Assembly: GCF_018777385.1 (NCBI RefSeq) | Contig: NZ_JAFJYB010000002.1 | Span: forward strand, 124,001-188,000 | Direction: 5' to 3' | Source: Candidatus Symbiopectobacterium endolongispinus | GTDB taxonomy: Bacteria; Pseudomonadota; Gammaproteobacteria; Enterobacterales; Enterobacteriaceae | Length of the DNA stretch: 64,000 bases | In this document: positions 1 to 8,451 of the stretch, one piece after another | Layout: every line of letters starts with the position of its first letter | Numbering within the stretch: the stretch's first letter is position 1 | Notes under the pieces: model-generated | Database searches by the model: none | What the model was told of the DNA's origin: nothing | Seen by the model: only the letters and a program-made list of their open reading frames with translations | Program-made: the position numbers and the translations under genes

Positions 1-150
1 GTTTGTCCGCGATACCTGAGTGAATGTCAAAAGTGGCAAAACGTTAGATAGAACAATAAGGCTGAATGATAAAATAAAGTGCTGTATTGAATCTCCTTTT
101 AGTAATATATTTCTTCGTATCATGTTAATCCCTCGGTCGATAGATTTTTT

Positions 151-731
151 ATGAAAAGGTCAGCCTCTCTTGAGAATAGAAACTCACCCAGCAACAAACT
201 CTATCTTATCCCTTTCACTGAGCAACATTTTCCAATATTGATAGGGTGGTTTTTAGTGAAAAGGATATTGTTCAATGGGACGAACCGGATTTATCTTATC
301 CTCTCGATGAAGAACAAGTTAATTCGATGTTGAGTAAAACCAAGGTCATTCCCACTAACTATTTTTGTTAGATGGTTGAAGATAATGCAGGCGAATTATG
401 CAGTCATTGCCAACAGGTGTTTGACTGGAGAAATGGAGTGGCAAAAATTTGTAGGGTTGTCATTGCGCCTGAGCATCGAGGACGTGGTTTCGCAATGCCA
501 ATGATTGGCATGGTTTTAGAAAAAGCATTTTCATATGCCGAAATAGAGCGCGTAGAGCTTAACGTGTACGCTTGGAATGAAATAGCCATCAAAACCTATT
601 CCCGCATTGGATTTATTGGTGAGGGTGTTCGCCGATCCTCAGTGAAAGTGGGCGATGAACGCTGGGATACCGCCATAATGAGTATGTTACGTGATGAGTG
701 GATAGCGCCTTCAGTTAGTGTTATTAAGTAG
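151..731 (+). pseudogene. GNAT-family N-acetyltransferase, broken
   Basis: The C-terminal part (372-731) translates to a clear GNAT acetyl-CoA-binding region: VVIAPEHRGRGFAMPM matches the Q/RxxGxG/A motif, followed by ELNVYAWNEIAIKTYSRIGF, the usual last strand-helix. The N-terminal part (LYLIPFTEQHFPILIGWF) is in another frame and the two are joined by the stretch around 250-370. I see one frameshift near 250 in a T run and one in-frame TAG at 369-371, just before residue M of the 119-codon ORF. GNAT enzymes transfer an acetyl group to small molecules or proteins; the substrate cannot be told. The gene is almost certainly inactive. Confidence 0.75.
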
Positions 732-814
732 GGTTGGGTGTATTATTTTATTAAATGGTTTATGTGTGAAAGAGTGCGATAATTAATATTTAATGTTATA
801 AGTATGGAGTATTG

Positions 815-1269
815 ATGCGCCAACCTAAACAAGTGTTAGTTGTTTCTTAATGCAATTTATGAGAGTGAATTGTATTTGTATCTTCTGAAAAGAAAAGATA
901 TAGACTATTGGCAATGGGTAGCAGGAGGGGTAGAGTAAAATGAAACCATATTAAAGTGCAGCGATACGAGAATCATCTGAAGAGCTGGGGATTATGTTTA
1001 AAACATCAGATTTTGTACAGCTTGAATCGGTGTGTTCTATTCCACGGTGTCATTTCAACAGTGATAAGACATGGGGGGATGATTTCCACACTGTTACAGA
1101 ATATTCTTTTGCTGTTAGATTACCTATGAACTGCAAAATAAATTTGAGCGATGAACATAGCGAAGTAAATATAATAAAGTATTCTGATTTGAGCAAATAT
1201 CATTCATGGGATAGTAATAGAACGGCAGCGTGGGAGCTAAATGAACGGTTTTTGAAGGGCACTCTTTGA
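815..1269 (+). pseudogene. Nudix hydrolase (NudB-like), broken
   Basis: Reassembling three frames gives a Nudix protein of about 150 residues. It begins MRQPKQVLVV, continues YLYLLKRKDIDYWQWVAGG, then the Nudix box split by a stop codon and a one-base insertion (GGVE*NETILK / AAIRESSEELGI), and ends with an intact 91-codon C-terminus (994-1269). The order resembles the dihydroneopterin triphosphate pyrophosphatase NudB, which acts in folate synthesis; the substrate is inferred only from this likeness. At least one further frameshift lies near 850. The stop inside the Nudix box sits where the family has Glu, so a GAA to TAA change is likely. Not expected to make active enzyme. Confidence 0.7.
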
Positions 1270-1399
1270 ATGATGGCGCATTTATTCGCGGTAGAAACCT
1301 CCTGATACCATGTTTTGGTTCTGAATGGCGTTGGATTTTATGATAGTTTCAACTGAGCGTAGTGCTCTTTCTATTTGACAATGATGCATGGGGTTACAC

Positions 1400-2425
1400 A
1401 TGGAAGACAAAGGAAAGATTTTCCGCAGGCTACATGAGCTTGATGATGTTTTCGTTATTCCTAACCCCTGGGATATCGGCACTGCCTGGATACTCGAAAC
1501 CATGGGGTTTAAAGCGCTTGCGACAACCAGCACGGGGCTTGCTTTTTTGCTAGGGGTTCAGGAAGGGACTGTTCCGTGGGAGCAGACTCTTTTGCATTGT
1601 CAGTCTCTCGTTAATGCCACCTCTCTGCCGGTGTCCGCCGATCTTGAAAAAGGGATGGGGGATTGCCCTGAAAGTGCCGCACAGCCTGTTGAAATTGCTG
1701 CGGGCATCGGTTTGGCGGGATGCTCTCTGGAAGATCATACCGGCATAACCAGTAAACCTATTTATGATTTTAGCCTGGCAGTGGAAAGAATTGAGGCCGC
1801 GGCTAAAGCACGAGATGCGCTGGCGACTGATTTTGTCATAACGGCCCGTGCCGAAAATTTTATGTGGGGAATCACCGATCTGGATGAAACCATCCTGAGA
1901 TTACAGGCTTTTGAAAAAGCCGGGGCGGATGTTCTTTATGCTCCTGGCCTCAGGGATATTACAATGATTAAAACGGTATGCCAAGAACTGACAAAACCAG
2001 TCAATATTGTGATGGGGTTGCCCGGAGAGATATTTAGCATTGCTGAATTGGCCGATGCAGGTGTAAAGCGAATCAGCGTTGGAGCATCCATGACGCGGTT
2101 TGCCTATGGTATGTTTGTACATGCGGCTCAAGAAATCATGTCAAAAGGCACGTTCAATTATTCCAAAGACGCTATGGGATTTTCGGAACTGGCATCGTAT
2201 TTCGAGAGAAAGAGACTTTACCTGCTACGGAATAGACAGGTTGAGGATATGAGCGTAGAGAGACTCCTCGTCCATAGTGGTGACCTCTGGCGATTTAATA
2301 CGCCATTATCATGCCTTCAGCCACCACAACAAGGGAAGACCCTGTTAATAACAGTGTTGACACCACTGAAAAAGCATGTAAATTGTATTTTAACAGCAAA
2401 AGAAATTAGTTTGCTGTTTATTTGA
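1400..2425 (+). CDS. isocitrate lyase/PEP mutase family protein with IS-derived C-terminus
   Basis: Residues 1 to about 265 form a PEP mutase/isocitrate lyase superfamily barrel: IPNPWDIGTAWILE near the N-terminus, SADLEKGMGD for the metal-binding Asp region, EDHTG, and ITARAENF. Such proteins cleave or rearrange C-C or C-P bonds of 2-oxoacids such as methylisocitrate, oxaloacetate or phosphonopyruvate; which one is unknown. From about 2203 the reading frame runs into a remnant of the ISL3 element on the opposite strand, so the last residues are IS sequence read antisense. The family normally ends close to this point, so little of the domain is lost. I chose the ATG at 1400 (MEDKGKIF); an in-frame ATG at 1388 is also possible. 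Function retained or not is uncertain. Confidence 0.6.
   Translation: MEDKGKIFRRLHELDDVFVIPNPWDIGTAWILETMGFKALATTSTGLAFLLGVQEGTVPWEQTLLHCQSLVNATSLPVSADLEKGMGDCPESAAQPVEIAAGIGLAGCSLEDHTGITSKPIYDFSLAVERIEAAAKARDALATDFVITARAENFMWGITDLDETILRLQAFEKAGADVLYAPGLRDITMIKTVCQELTKPVNIVMGLPGEIFSIAELADAGVKRISVGASMTRFAYGMFVHAAQEIMSKGTFNYSKDAMGFSELASYFERKRLYLLRNRQVEDMSVERLLVHSGDLWRFNTPLSCLQPPQQGKTLLITVLTPLKKHVNCILTAKEISLLFI
2203..2342 (-). mobile_element. ISL3 element remnant, left end only
   Basis: This stretch is the reverse complement of the first ~140 bases of the two full IS copies at 18050 and 24386. It includes the terminal GGGTCTTCCC (outer end at 2342), the untranslated leader, the start codon region (mutated: cctcgtccatag in place of ttttcgtccatgg) and the first ~20 codons of transposase. 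The rest of the element is missing. It has several substitutions against the full copies, so it is an older insertion that was later deleted internally. It supplies the 3' end of the PEP-mutase-family ORF. Confidence 0.85.
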
Positions 2426-2892
2426 GAAGTGTTTTTACGCTCTTTAATAATGATGCGATAAAGGCCACGAAGTGTATTTTTTATGAGTTTTCCAAACTGA
2501 GAGTGGGTAATATTCTCGTTTGGTAATGCATTCAGGCCATGTAGTCAGTATCTACAATCGCAGGCTGTGAACGAAAGCGCGATGATGTAACGCCATGTTT
2601 TAGTTATATTTGGTTGCGAGTGTGTTTGGTTGGTTCTAGGTGTTGAATATCGCAACGGCAGTAAGGCTATGCATCAACCATTTTATATCGCGATGGGAGA
2701 TGTACTTATTTAGCCTGCCATGGCTTCATAGGTTGATGGAGCAGGCAGAACGTTCAACCGGTAACTATATGGGAGGGATTTGTTATCTTTTCAGTACCCA
2801 ATATTATCGTCGTAACGTGTACATCAAGGCTGTACAAATAGCAGTACTAAGTATCTAAGTGTATTAATGTTAAATCTTAAGTTAATCGTAAC
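2343..2892. other. about 550 bp without a recognisable gene
   Basis: No coding feature is convincing here. A 72-codon ORF at 2640-2858 has no recognisable motif and is probably chance. The stretch may be eroded sequence beyond the IS remnant. Confidence 0.5.
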
Positions 2893-2928
2893 CTAAAAGC
2901 CCTGGCGAATGTCGCTATGGCTTTTTTA
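2893..2928. terminator. bidirectional hairpin terminator
   Basis: Inverted repeat AAAAGCC ... GGCTTTTTT around a ~20-nt interior. It ends in six T on the plus strand and four on the minus strand, and lies directly after the reconstructed stop of the minus-strand LysR gene. Confidence 0.6.
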
Positions 2929-3827
2929 TTCATGTTCAGCCCTTTTGATTAAAAAATCAACCAGGGTTTTGACCCTTTTGGATTTACCTGCATTTTTGGG
3001 ATAATAGAGATACACGGGGGATAGGTTTTCCAGTAATCTTCCATCACCGGAATAAATTTTTCCTTGTCTGGCTGTAGTTGGTAAATAGGTTCAAATAATC
3101 TCCCAATCCCCAACCCGTTACGTATACCATCAGCCATAACGTCAATGTCATTGCTAATTAATTGGCCCGACATATCAACGGTTAGCTATTCTCCCTTATC
3201 ACTCAGTATCAGTGGAAGGATGCGATTATTTGTAATAAACCGGTAACCGATGAGCCTGTGCTGGTGAAGATCAACCGGTAATACCGGTGTGCCAAATGCT
3301 TTAAGATATTCAGTTGAAGCATATAACCCTTCGCGAAAGGGCTTCATCAGTTGACGAGCGACAACACCTCCCTCAAGAATGTCTCCAAAGCGAATCCCCA
3401 GATCAAACCGTTCATCAATGATATTTAGGGTCCCGTCATAAACGGAAATTTCCAGTTGGATCCCAGGGTACTGCTGGCAGAACGCTTTCATCGCTGGTTT
3501 GAGTATAAGAAGGTAAGCAAAGCGCGCGAGCGTAATCCTGATAAGGCCTGAAGGTTTTTGATTCAGTTCTTTAATGTTTTCAAGCGCTTTTTCCAGCGAA
3601 TTTATGGCGTCGGATGTCTGCTGTAATAACTGTTGGCCTGCGTCAGTCAGTTCGATTCTACGGATCGTGCGAAGAAACAGTGGATATCCAATGTGCTGCT
3701 CAAGGAGTTTGAGTGCCTTACTGACTGAGGGCGGGGTGATCTCCAGCTTCCTTGCGGCAGCGGAGATGCTGCCCTCATACGCAATACTCTGAAAGATGCG
3801 TATTTGATTGTAAATCACGTTATTCAT
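2926..3827 (-). pseudogene. LysR-family transcriptional regulator, broken
   Basis: The N-terminal 213 codons hold a typical LysR winged helix-turn-helix (residues 8-65: QIRIFQSIAYEGSISAAARK ... PLFLRT) followed by the effector-binding domain. The frame stops at a TAG (3186-3188), then continues in frame as LTVDMSGQLISND for 74 more codons. A one-base indel near 2980 hides the true C-terminus, KTLVDFLIKRAEHE, which ends at 2926. Reassembled length is about 300 residues, normal for the family. It is divergent from the oxidoreductase at 3951, the usual layout for a LysR regulator and its target, so it probably once controlled 3951-5530. Confidence 0.85.
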
Positions 3828-3858
3828 CCCGCCATCCCGATGCCAATGAGTTTCTGAT

Positions 3859-3877
3859 TATTAGCCATTGTCTAATA
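3859..3877. promoter_or_regulatory. candidate LysR operator (T-N11-A dyad)
   Basis: Perfect dyad TATTAG-N7-CTAATA in the gap between the divergent LysR gene and the oxidoreductase at 3951. Its form matches the ATTA...TAAT type of LysR box. Function is inferred from position and symmetry only. Confidence 0.45.
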
Positions 3878-3950
3878 GTCTTTGAGCTATTGATACCCTA
3901 AAAAACAGAATTGAGCTTGCTTATACTGTGCATCCATTGAATCACCCACT

Positions 3951-4541
3951 GTGAATGAACTGAAAATGCCTAATGTATTGATTATTTCAGGGCACCCAAA
4001 TCTTGCGGCGTCTGTTGGCAATATAACTATCCTGCTGGAGGTTGCCCGTGCCTTGCCTGGCGCTGAGATCCGTTGCCTTGATACGCTCTACCCGGATTTT
4101 AAAATCAATGTTGCCGCAGAGCAGGAAGCGTTGCTGAAGGCTGATGTGATTGTCTGGCAGTTTCCTTTTTCCTGGTATTCACTGCCTGGGATAATGAAGT
4201 TATGGCTGGATGAGGTTTTTGTCCACGGGTTTGCTCACGGTTCGACTGCAAAACTGGGCGGCAAAAAGCTGATTCTCTCTTTTACGACGGGAGCACCGCA
4301 GGCGCTATATTCCTCTAACGGTTTCTTTGGAAACGATGTCGAAGATTACTTAATTCAGTTTGAAACCACCGCAGCGCTATGCAATCTGGATATGCAGAAA
4401 CCGGTTTACACCTGTGGCGTGAGCTATTCAGATCGCGACGAAACCAAAATAGCGCAACAGAAAATCATGGCGAAAGAGCATGCCTCGCGTCTGGTTACTG
4501 TACTGCTCACGTTGTCGTCTGAACCAGAAATGGTCGTATAA
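3951..4541 (+). CDS. NAD(P)H-dependent flavodoxin-fold oxidoreductase
   Basis: A 196-codon intact ORF of the flavodoxin-like NAD(P)H quinone oxidoreductase family (KefF/MdaB/YwrO type). Visible landmarks are the N-terminal strand and phosphate loop VLIISGHPN, the WQFPFSWYSLPGIMKLWLDEV stretch that lines the flavin pocket, and LILSFTTGAP. Such FMN or FAD enzymes reduce quinones by two electrons in the cytoplasm. Start choice is open: 3951 (MNELKMPN) or 3966 (MPNVLI); neither has a strong ribosome site. It is followed after 15 bp by the YciI-like gene and then a second, broken oxidoreductase, suggesting one operon. One of few intact accessory genes in this part. Confidence 0.8.
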   Translation: MNELKMPNVLIISGHPNLAASVGNITILLEVARALPGAEIRCLDTLYPDFKINVAAEQEALLKADVIVWQFPFSWYSLPGIMKLWLDEVFVHGFAHGSTAKLGGKKLILSFTTGAPQALYSSNGFFGNDVEDYLIQFETTAALCNLDMQKPVYTCGVSYSDRDETKIAQQKIMAKEHASRLVTVLLTLSSEPEMVV

Positions 4542-4556
4542 AAAAGGGGCGGATAA

Positions 4557-4853
4557 ATGTTTCTTATCCAGATCACGGTAAACGAAAATATTACGGCAGA
4601 GCAACACGAGTCCCTTTTTCCTCATCATGCTCAATGGTTTAAAAAATATTTTGGTGCAGGTAACTTTCTGATGATTGGGCCTTACACCGATTGCGAAAGA
4701 ACCGGTGTTATTATTGCCAATGCCAAAAATCGTGATGAACTTATGACAATCCTGGCTGAGGACTCCTATTTTCCCGATCTGGCAAAGTACGATATACGGG
4801 GATTTTCTCCCAAAATGATTGCAGAAAATCTGCATCAGTTTCAGGCATTCTGA
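4557..4853 (+). CDS. YciI-like domain protein
   Basis: A 98-codon ORF starting 15 bp after the preceding stop, with ribosome site aaaaaggggcggataaATG. It begins MFLIQITVNENITAEQHE and contains LMIGPYTDCERTGVIIANAKNRDEL and a C-terminal FSPKMIAE, consistent with the small YciI (dimeric alpha-beta barrel) family, where a His/Asp pair is proposed to act in catalysis. Here HHAQWFKKYF supplies the histidines. The biochemical role of this family is poorly known. Its place between two oxidoreductases suggests a helper in the same oxidative or detoxifying pathway. Confidence 0.65.
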   Translation: MFLIQITVNENITAEQHESLFPHHAQWFKKYFGAGNFLMIGPYTDCERTGVIIANAKNRDELMTILAEDSYFPDLAKYDIRGFSPKMIAENLHQFQAF

Positions 4854-4929
4854 AAAATCGCAATACAGGTGTGATGGACTGGCGGTAATCAGAACCGTTG
4901 AAACTCTGAATTAATGAAGGAGCGAAAAG

Positions 4930-5530
4930 ATGAATTGGGCACACTTTTTTAGCGTCGTAAAAAGGGTATTTGCCGTTACTTTTCTTTTCCTGTTACCGCT
5001 CCGCGAAGCCATTAGCAATGATCAGAGTGCCGTGAATACACTGGTTATTGTTTCTCATCCTTATACAGAACGCTCTGTTCTGACTAAGGGATTACAGGAG
5101 GCGGCGGAGCGCGTTGAAGGCGTAACGGTACGTAATCTTGAGACGGTCTATGGTTTTGACACACGTAATATTAATGGTGAAGAAGAACGCCGGATTATGC
5201 GCGAGTATTCACGTGTCGTTTTCATCTTTCCTACCCACTGGTTTAATATTACGCCCATGATGAAAGCCTGGTTGAATGACACCTGGGGCAGCGTGGGGCC
5301 GGGAGTGTGGCAGGGTAAATAGATGCTCATTGTCAGCACCGCAGCTGGAGTCGTCTACTTACTGAGAAACGGGGAGAATTGGTGTTACGCTTGTGGATGT
5401 CTTTTTACCCATGAAAGCAAGCGCCCTGCATGCGGGTATGACGTATCTTACGCCGCTTGTATTTCAGAACGCCAGCAGCAGCAAGCTGCCTGATTATCAG
5501 CGCCAATTGATTGAGCGCCTGAAAATGTAG
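4930..5530 (+). pseudogene. flavodoxin-fold NAD(P)H oxidoreductase with N-terminal signal-like segment, broken
   Basis: Three frame pieces rebuild one protein of about 200 residues. The 130-codon N-terminal piece starts with a charged-then-hydrophobic stretch (VKRVFAVTFLFLLPLREAIS) that looks like a signal peptide or membrane anchor, unusual for this cytoplasmic enzyme family. It is followed by LVIVSHPYTERSVLTKGL, FIFPTHWFNITPMMKAWLND and WQGK. A TAG at 5320-5322 interrupts WQGK-MLIVSTAAG. A frameshift near 5350 and a TGA follow, then the last part GVTLVDVFLPMKASALHAGM ... ERLKM ends at 5530. The clear SD agGAGcgaaaag lies before ATG 4930. Third member of the cluster 3951-5530. Confidence 0.75.
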
Positions 5531-5617
5531 CGGAGGCGATTCTCTCTCAACGCTCACCTCGGGTGACGCCACCAGAGGTGATAACGGTGAGCAATAAATA
5601 TCTTCGCTGTTAGGAAA

Positions 5618-5842
5618 TTAGCCGCGATTCTCTTCAATGTAACGCGCTAAATCCGCCGTGGTTTTCAGTACGGTCGCGACTTCGGTGGGAGGAATCATGC
5701 AGCCGTAAACGTCCTGCACTTCCAACACAAGGTCTACCGCCAGAATAGAGTCGAGAATATCGGACTCAATCAGCTAATCGTTAAAGCCCACTTTGCGGGA
5801 TAAGACCTTTTCAAACAGAGCGAGAATTTCTTGTTCCATCAT
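5618..5842 (-). pseudogene. dltC: D-alanyl carrier protein DltC, nonsense mutated
   Basis: Reading the minus strand from ATG 5842 (SD AGGAAAAA) gives a 74-codon acyl carrier protein: MMEQEILALFEKVLSRKVGF, an in-frame TAG, then LIESDILDSILAVDLVLEV and a normal C-terminus (KTTADLARYIEENRG). The DS serine of LDSI is the expected phosphopantetheine site. DltC carries D-alanine activated by DltA to the membrane acyltransferase DltB. It is the last gene of the minus-strand dlt cluster, 15 bp after dltA. One nonsense codon near residue 23 should abolish it. Confidence 0.8.
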
Positions 5843-5857
5843 TTTTTCCTGGTGTAA

Positions 5858-7200
5858 TTAGTTCGTGCGGGCGTGAGAGTCCAGCAACTTACGATCAATT
5901 TTGCCGTTAGGGTTAAGCGGCAGTGCGTCTTTAATGATAATTTGAGAAGGCACCATGTAATGCGGGATCACCTTCGACAGCGAAGTTTTAATCGCTTCCT
6001 GGGCTAAGTGCGTCACGCAGAATGCGGCAATACGCAAAACGCCACCACCTGATTTCATCAGCGGCAGAACCACCGCTTCGCTGATATCGGACATCGCCAG
6101 CAGTCGATTTTCAATTTCGTTGATTTCAATACGATAACCATTGAGTTTAATCTGGCTGTCATTGCGGCCCTGGCAGTAGAACAGCCCATCCACATTTTCG
6201 TAGCCCAGGTCACCGGTTCTATAGCCGCGGAACATTTCGCTTTCCCTATGCAGCAATTTCTCGGCATTCTCTTTCGCCAGCCCGAGGTAGCCACGCATCA
6301 CGTTTTTTCCCCAAATAATCAGCTCACCGTCAGAGGTAATCTCCATTCTGGAATCCGGCATCATCACGCCAATCGGCAGCAGATCGTTCTCGCTGTGCAG
6401 GATGTCATCGGTAATTTCGATAACCGTGGTCGCGATGGTAGCTTCCGTTGGGCCGTAAGAATTTAGGATTTTTGCGTGCTGGAAGCGGCGGCGCAGTTGT
6501 TTTACCAGTGCTTTGTTTAGCACTTCGCCGATGAACACAAAGACGCTCAGATCGGGCAAATAGTCACTGCTAAACTGCGGCGATATCCTCTTTCGCATTC
6601 AGCACGATATGCCCGCTGGTTGCCAGATTTGCCAGCAGTGGAATCAGAGAGAGCGAAGCTGAACACAGCATGGTTCATCAGCACTGGCACTTCCGGCAGC
6701 GCAAAATCCTGACGCACCCACTTCATGAAATGCCACAGGCTTTCACGCCCGATTTGCACACCTTTGGGCTTTCCGGTACTGCCAGAGGTGAACATGATAT
6801 AGGCGAGATCCTGCTCAACGAGTGCCTGTTCGGTCACGTCCGTGGCAATAAATTGTCGGGTCGCCACGTCATAATAGTAAGGGGCGCTTGCCAGTTGGCA
6901 AATCTCTTTGAGCCGTTCCTGCGGGTAGATGCAGTCCACCGGAATATACGGAATGTTGTGCAACAGGCAACTGTAGATAGCGGCGGCAAACTCTGCCTGC
7001 TGGTGTCCGTAGATCACTATCACCATTGCCAGCGGACTGCTGGCAATGGTGATAGCGTTTCGCCCAGTCGGTAGCAGCAACAGAAAGCTGTTGCCAGGTC
7101 AGGGATTCATCACTGCCGCTAATCGCCGGTTGCTGTGGGTTCGCGGGGTCGAGTAATGCCGCACGCAGAAAATCTTGCAGTTCTAGAAGCTCGCTGTGTT
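5858..7200 (-). pseudogene. dltA: D-alanine--carrier protein ligase DltA, broken
   Basis: An adenylate-forming (AMP-binding) enzyme in at least three frames. Landmarks are YIMFTSGSTGKPKGVQIG (P-loop of the family), ILNSYGPTEATIATTV, YRTGDLGYENVDGLFYCQGR, and the C-terminal NPNGKIDRKLL with the catalytic Lys. It activates D-alanine and loads it on DltC. Frameshifts lie near 7040, at an odd palindrome, and near 6600-6660. The 5' end overlaps the end of dltB and no clean start codon is left, so ~7200 is approximate. Downstream is dltC. Confidence 0.85.
7017..7055. repeat. 39-bp perfect palindrome inside dltA
   Basis: Arms of 17 bp (7017-7033 and 7039-7055, CTATCACCATTGCCAGC and its complement) around a 5-nt loop. 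It sits exactly where the two DltA reading frames fail to join, so it probably arose by an inverted duplication or template switch that also broke the frame. Confidence 0.8.
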
Positions 7201-8321
7201 GGTTCGTAGAGGTGACATTCCGCTAAAGATATAGAGGGAGGCCGCGGCGCTTGCTAGCGTCAAAATTCGACCCGTAAACTCACTAACCGGATGATCTAAC
7301 CAATTGCTCAGTACCGGGCTGCGTTTCGCTGACCATTGCAGCATATTGTGAGCAACAGAAATGGCGCCAAACAGTGCGCCGCTGATGACATAGTGTCGTT
7401 CCAGCCCGTTCCACGCCCCCATACAAAACAGGGTGCAGAAAATACCAATATTCTGCGCCAGCTTTTTGTTCTGACGGAAAAAATTGAGCTTCATCAGATT
7501 CATATAAATCGGCATAAAGACCACATCCCTCAGCCATTCAGACAGGCTGATGTGAAAGCGTCGCCAAAAATCTTGTGGGTTCTTTGCCAGAAACGGCATA
7601 TTGAAGTTTGCCGGGATATTCAGGCCAAATAAACGTCCGGCCCCGATAGCCATATTACTGTAGCCAGCAAAGTCAAAGTAGAGATAGGCGAAGCCAGAGA
7701 CATGACCACGCCAACGCTCAACGTAAATGGCTGATGGCTCCACGGCTGAACGACCAGAGTATCAATGAGCGTGGCTAATAGGTATTTTTGGATAATACCG
7801 GTAAAAATTTGTTCCATGGACAGTAAAAACTGTTCACGGGTAAGCGTGAAGACCGGCTTATTAATGTCATTAATCCATGTGCGCCAGCGATACATTGGGC
7901 CCGCCAGGATAATAAACGGCATAAACAGGTAGCAGAAATAATGCAGAAAACGTTGGCCATCTTTTTTGCTGCGATAAAGCAGCACGTCAACGGCACGGAA
8001 GGTCATGAATGACAAGCCAATCATGTTCCAGTGGTTGTTGAGATCTAATTTCACCAGGAACATAGGAAGTAATGTCAGACTAACGGCCTGCCAGGTTTTT
8101 AACCAGCCTTTTTCTTTTAATGTGACAAGGAGATAAAACCCAAGAAAAACCGCCACGGGAATGAGATAATCCCCCCTGGAAAATATACGCCCAGCCAAAT
8201 GCCGCCAGCACAGAAAAAGCAGACAAATAGGTCAGCCGATAATGCAATACGCGGTTAACCAGCGCAAACAGTAGAGCTGATGAAAACAGAAGGAAAAAAA
8301 CGTTCCGGAGCTGTACATCAT
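7183..8321 (-). pseudogene. dltB: D-alanyl transfer MBOAT protein DltB, broken
   Basis: Multi-spanning membrane O-acyltransferase in at least three frames. The N-terminal membrane segments are at 8321-8200, then the frame 8198-7740 and the frame 7743-7183. Family marks are FWRRFHISLSEWLRDVVFMP (carrying the first conserved His) and CMGAWNGLERHYVISG. The position 48 residues after that His normally holds the catalytic His of a WHG motif, but here it is Asn (AAC, one base from CAC). DltB moves D-alanine across the membrane. A frameshift near 7738 (PWS/EPSAIYVERW) and at least one near 8200-8280 make it inactive. The ATG is 8321 or 8318, ten bases after the stop of the dltX-like ORF. Confidence 0.85.
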
Positions 8322-8331
8322 TTACTACCCC

Positions 8332-8451
8332 TCAGAATTTTTGGTATTCGAAATGCGCTTTCAAATCCATGCTGTCATCAACAGAGGTCCACGCAACAAT
8401 GGTGACCGCCAGAAAGAAATAAAGGAAAAAAAGGCGAATGGCTGTTTTCAT
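8332..8451 (-). CDS. dltX: DltX-like small membrane protein (39 aa)
   Basis: The minus strand from ATG 8451 encodes 39 residues: a short basic start (MKTAIR), one hydrophobic segment (LFFLYFFLAVTIVAW), a polar linker and the C-terminus HFEYQKF. This F-x-Y-x-x-F ending resembles the C-terminal motif of Gram-positive DltX (FIYNEF), which couples DltB and DltD during D-alanylation. Its start overlaps the dltD stop (ATGA), which signals translational coupling, and it precedes dltB, the order dltD-X-B-A-C known from plant-pathogenic enterobacteria. It is the only intact gene of the cluster, possibly only because it is a small target. Identification rests on context, size and motif. Confidence 0.7.
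   Translation of the reverse strand: MKTAIRLFFLYFFLAVTIVAWTSVDDSMDLKAHFEYQKF

Noticed and set aside
2640-2858. 72-codon plus-strand ORF
   Set aside because: No motif or clear start signal, and surrounded by eroded sequence.
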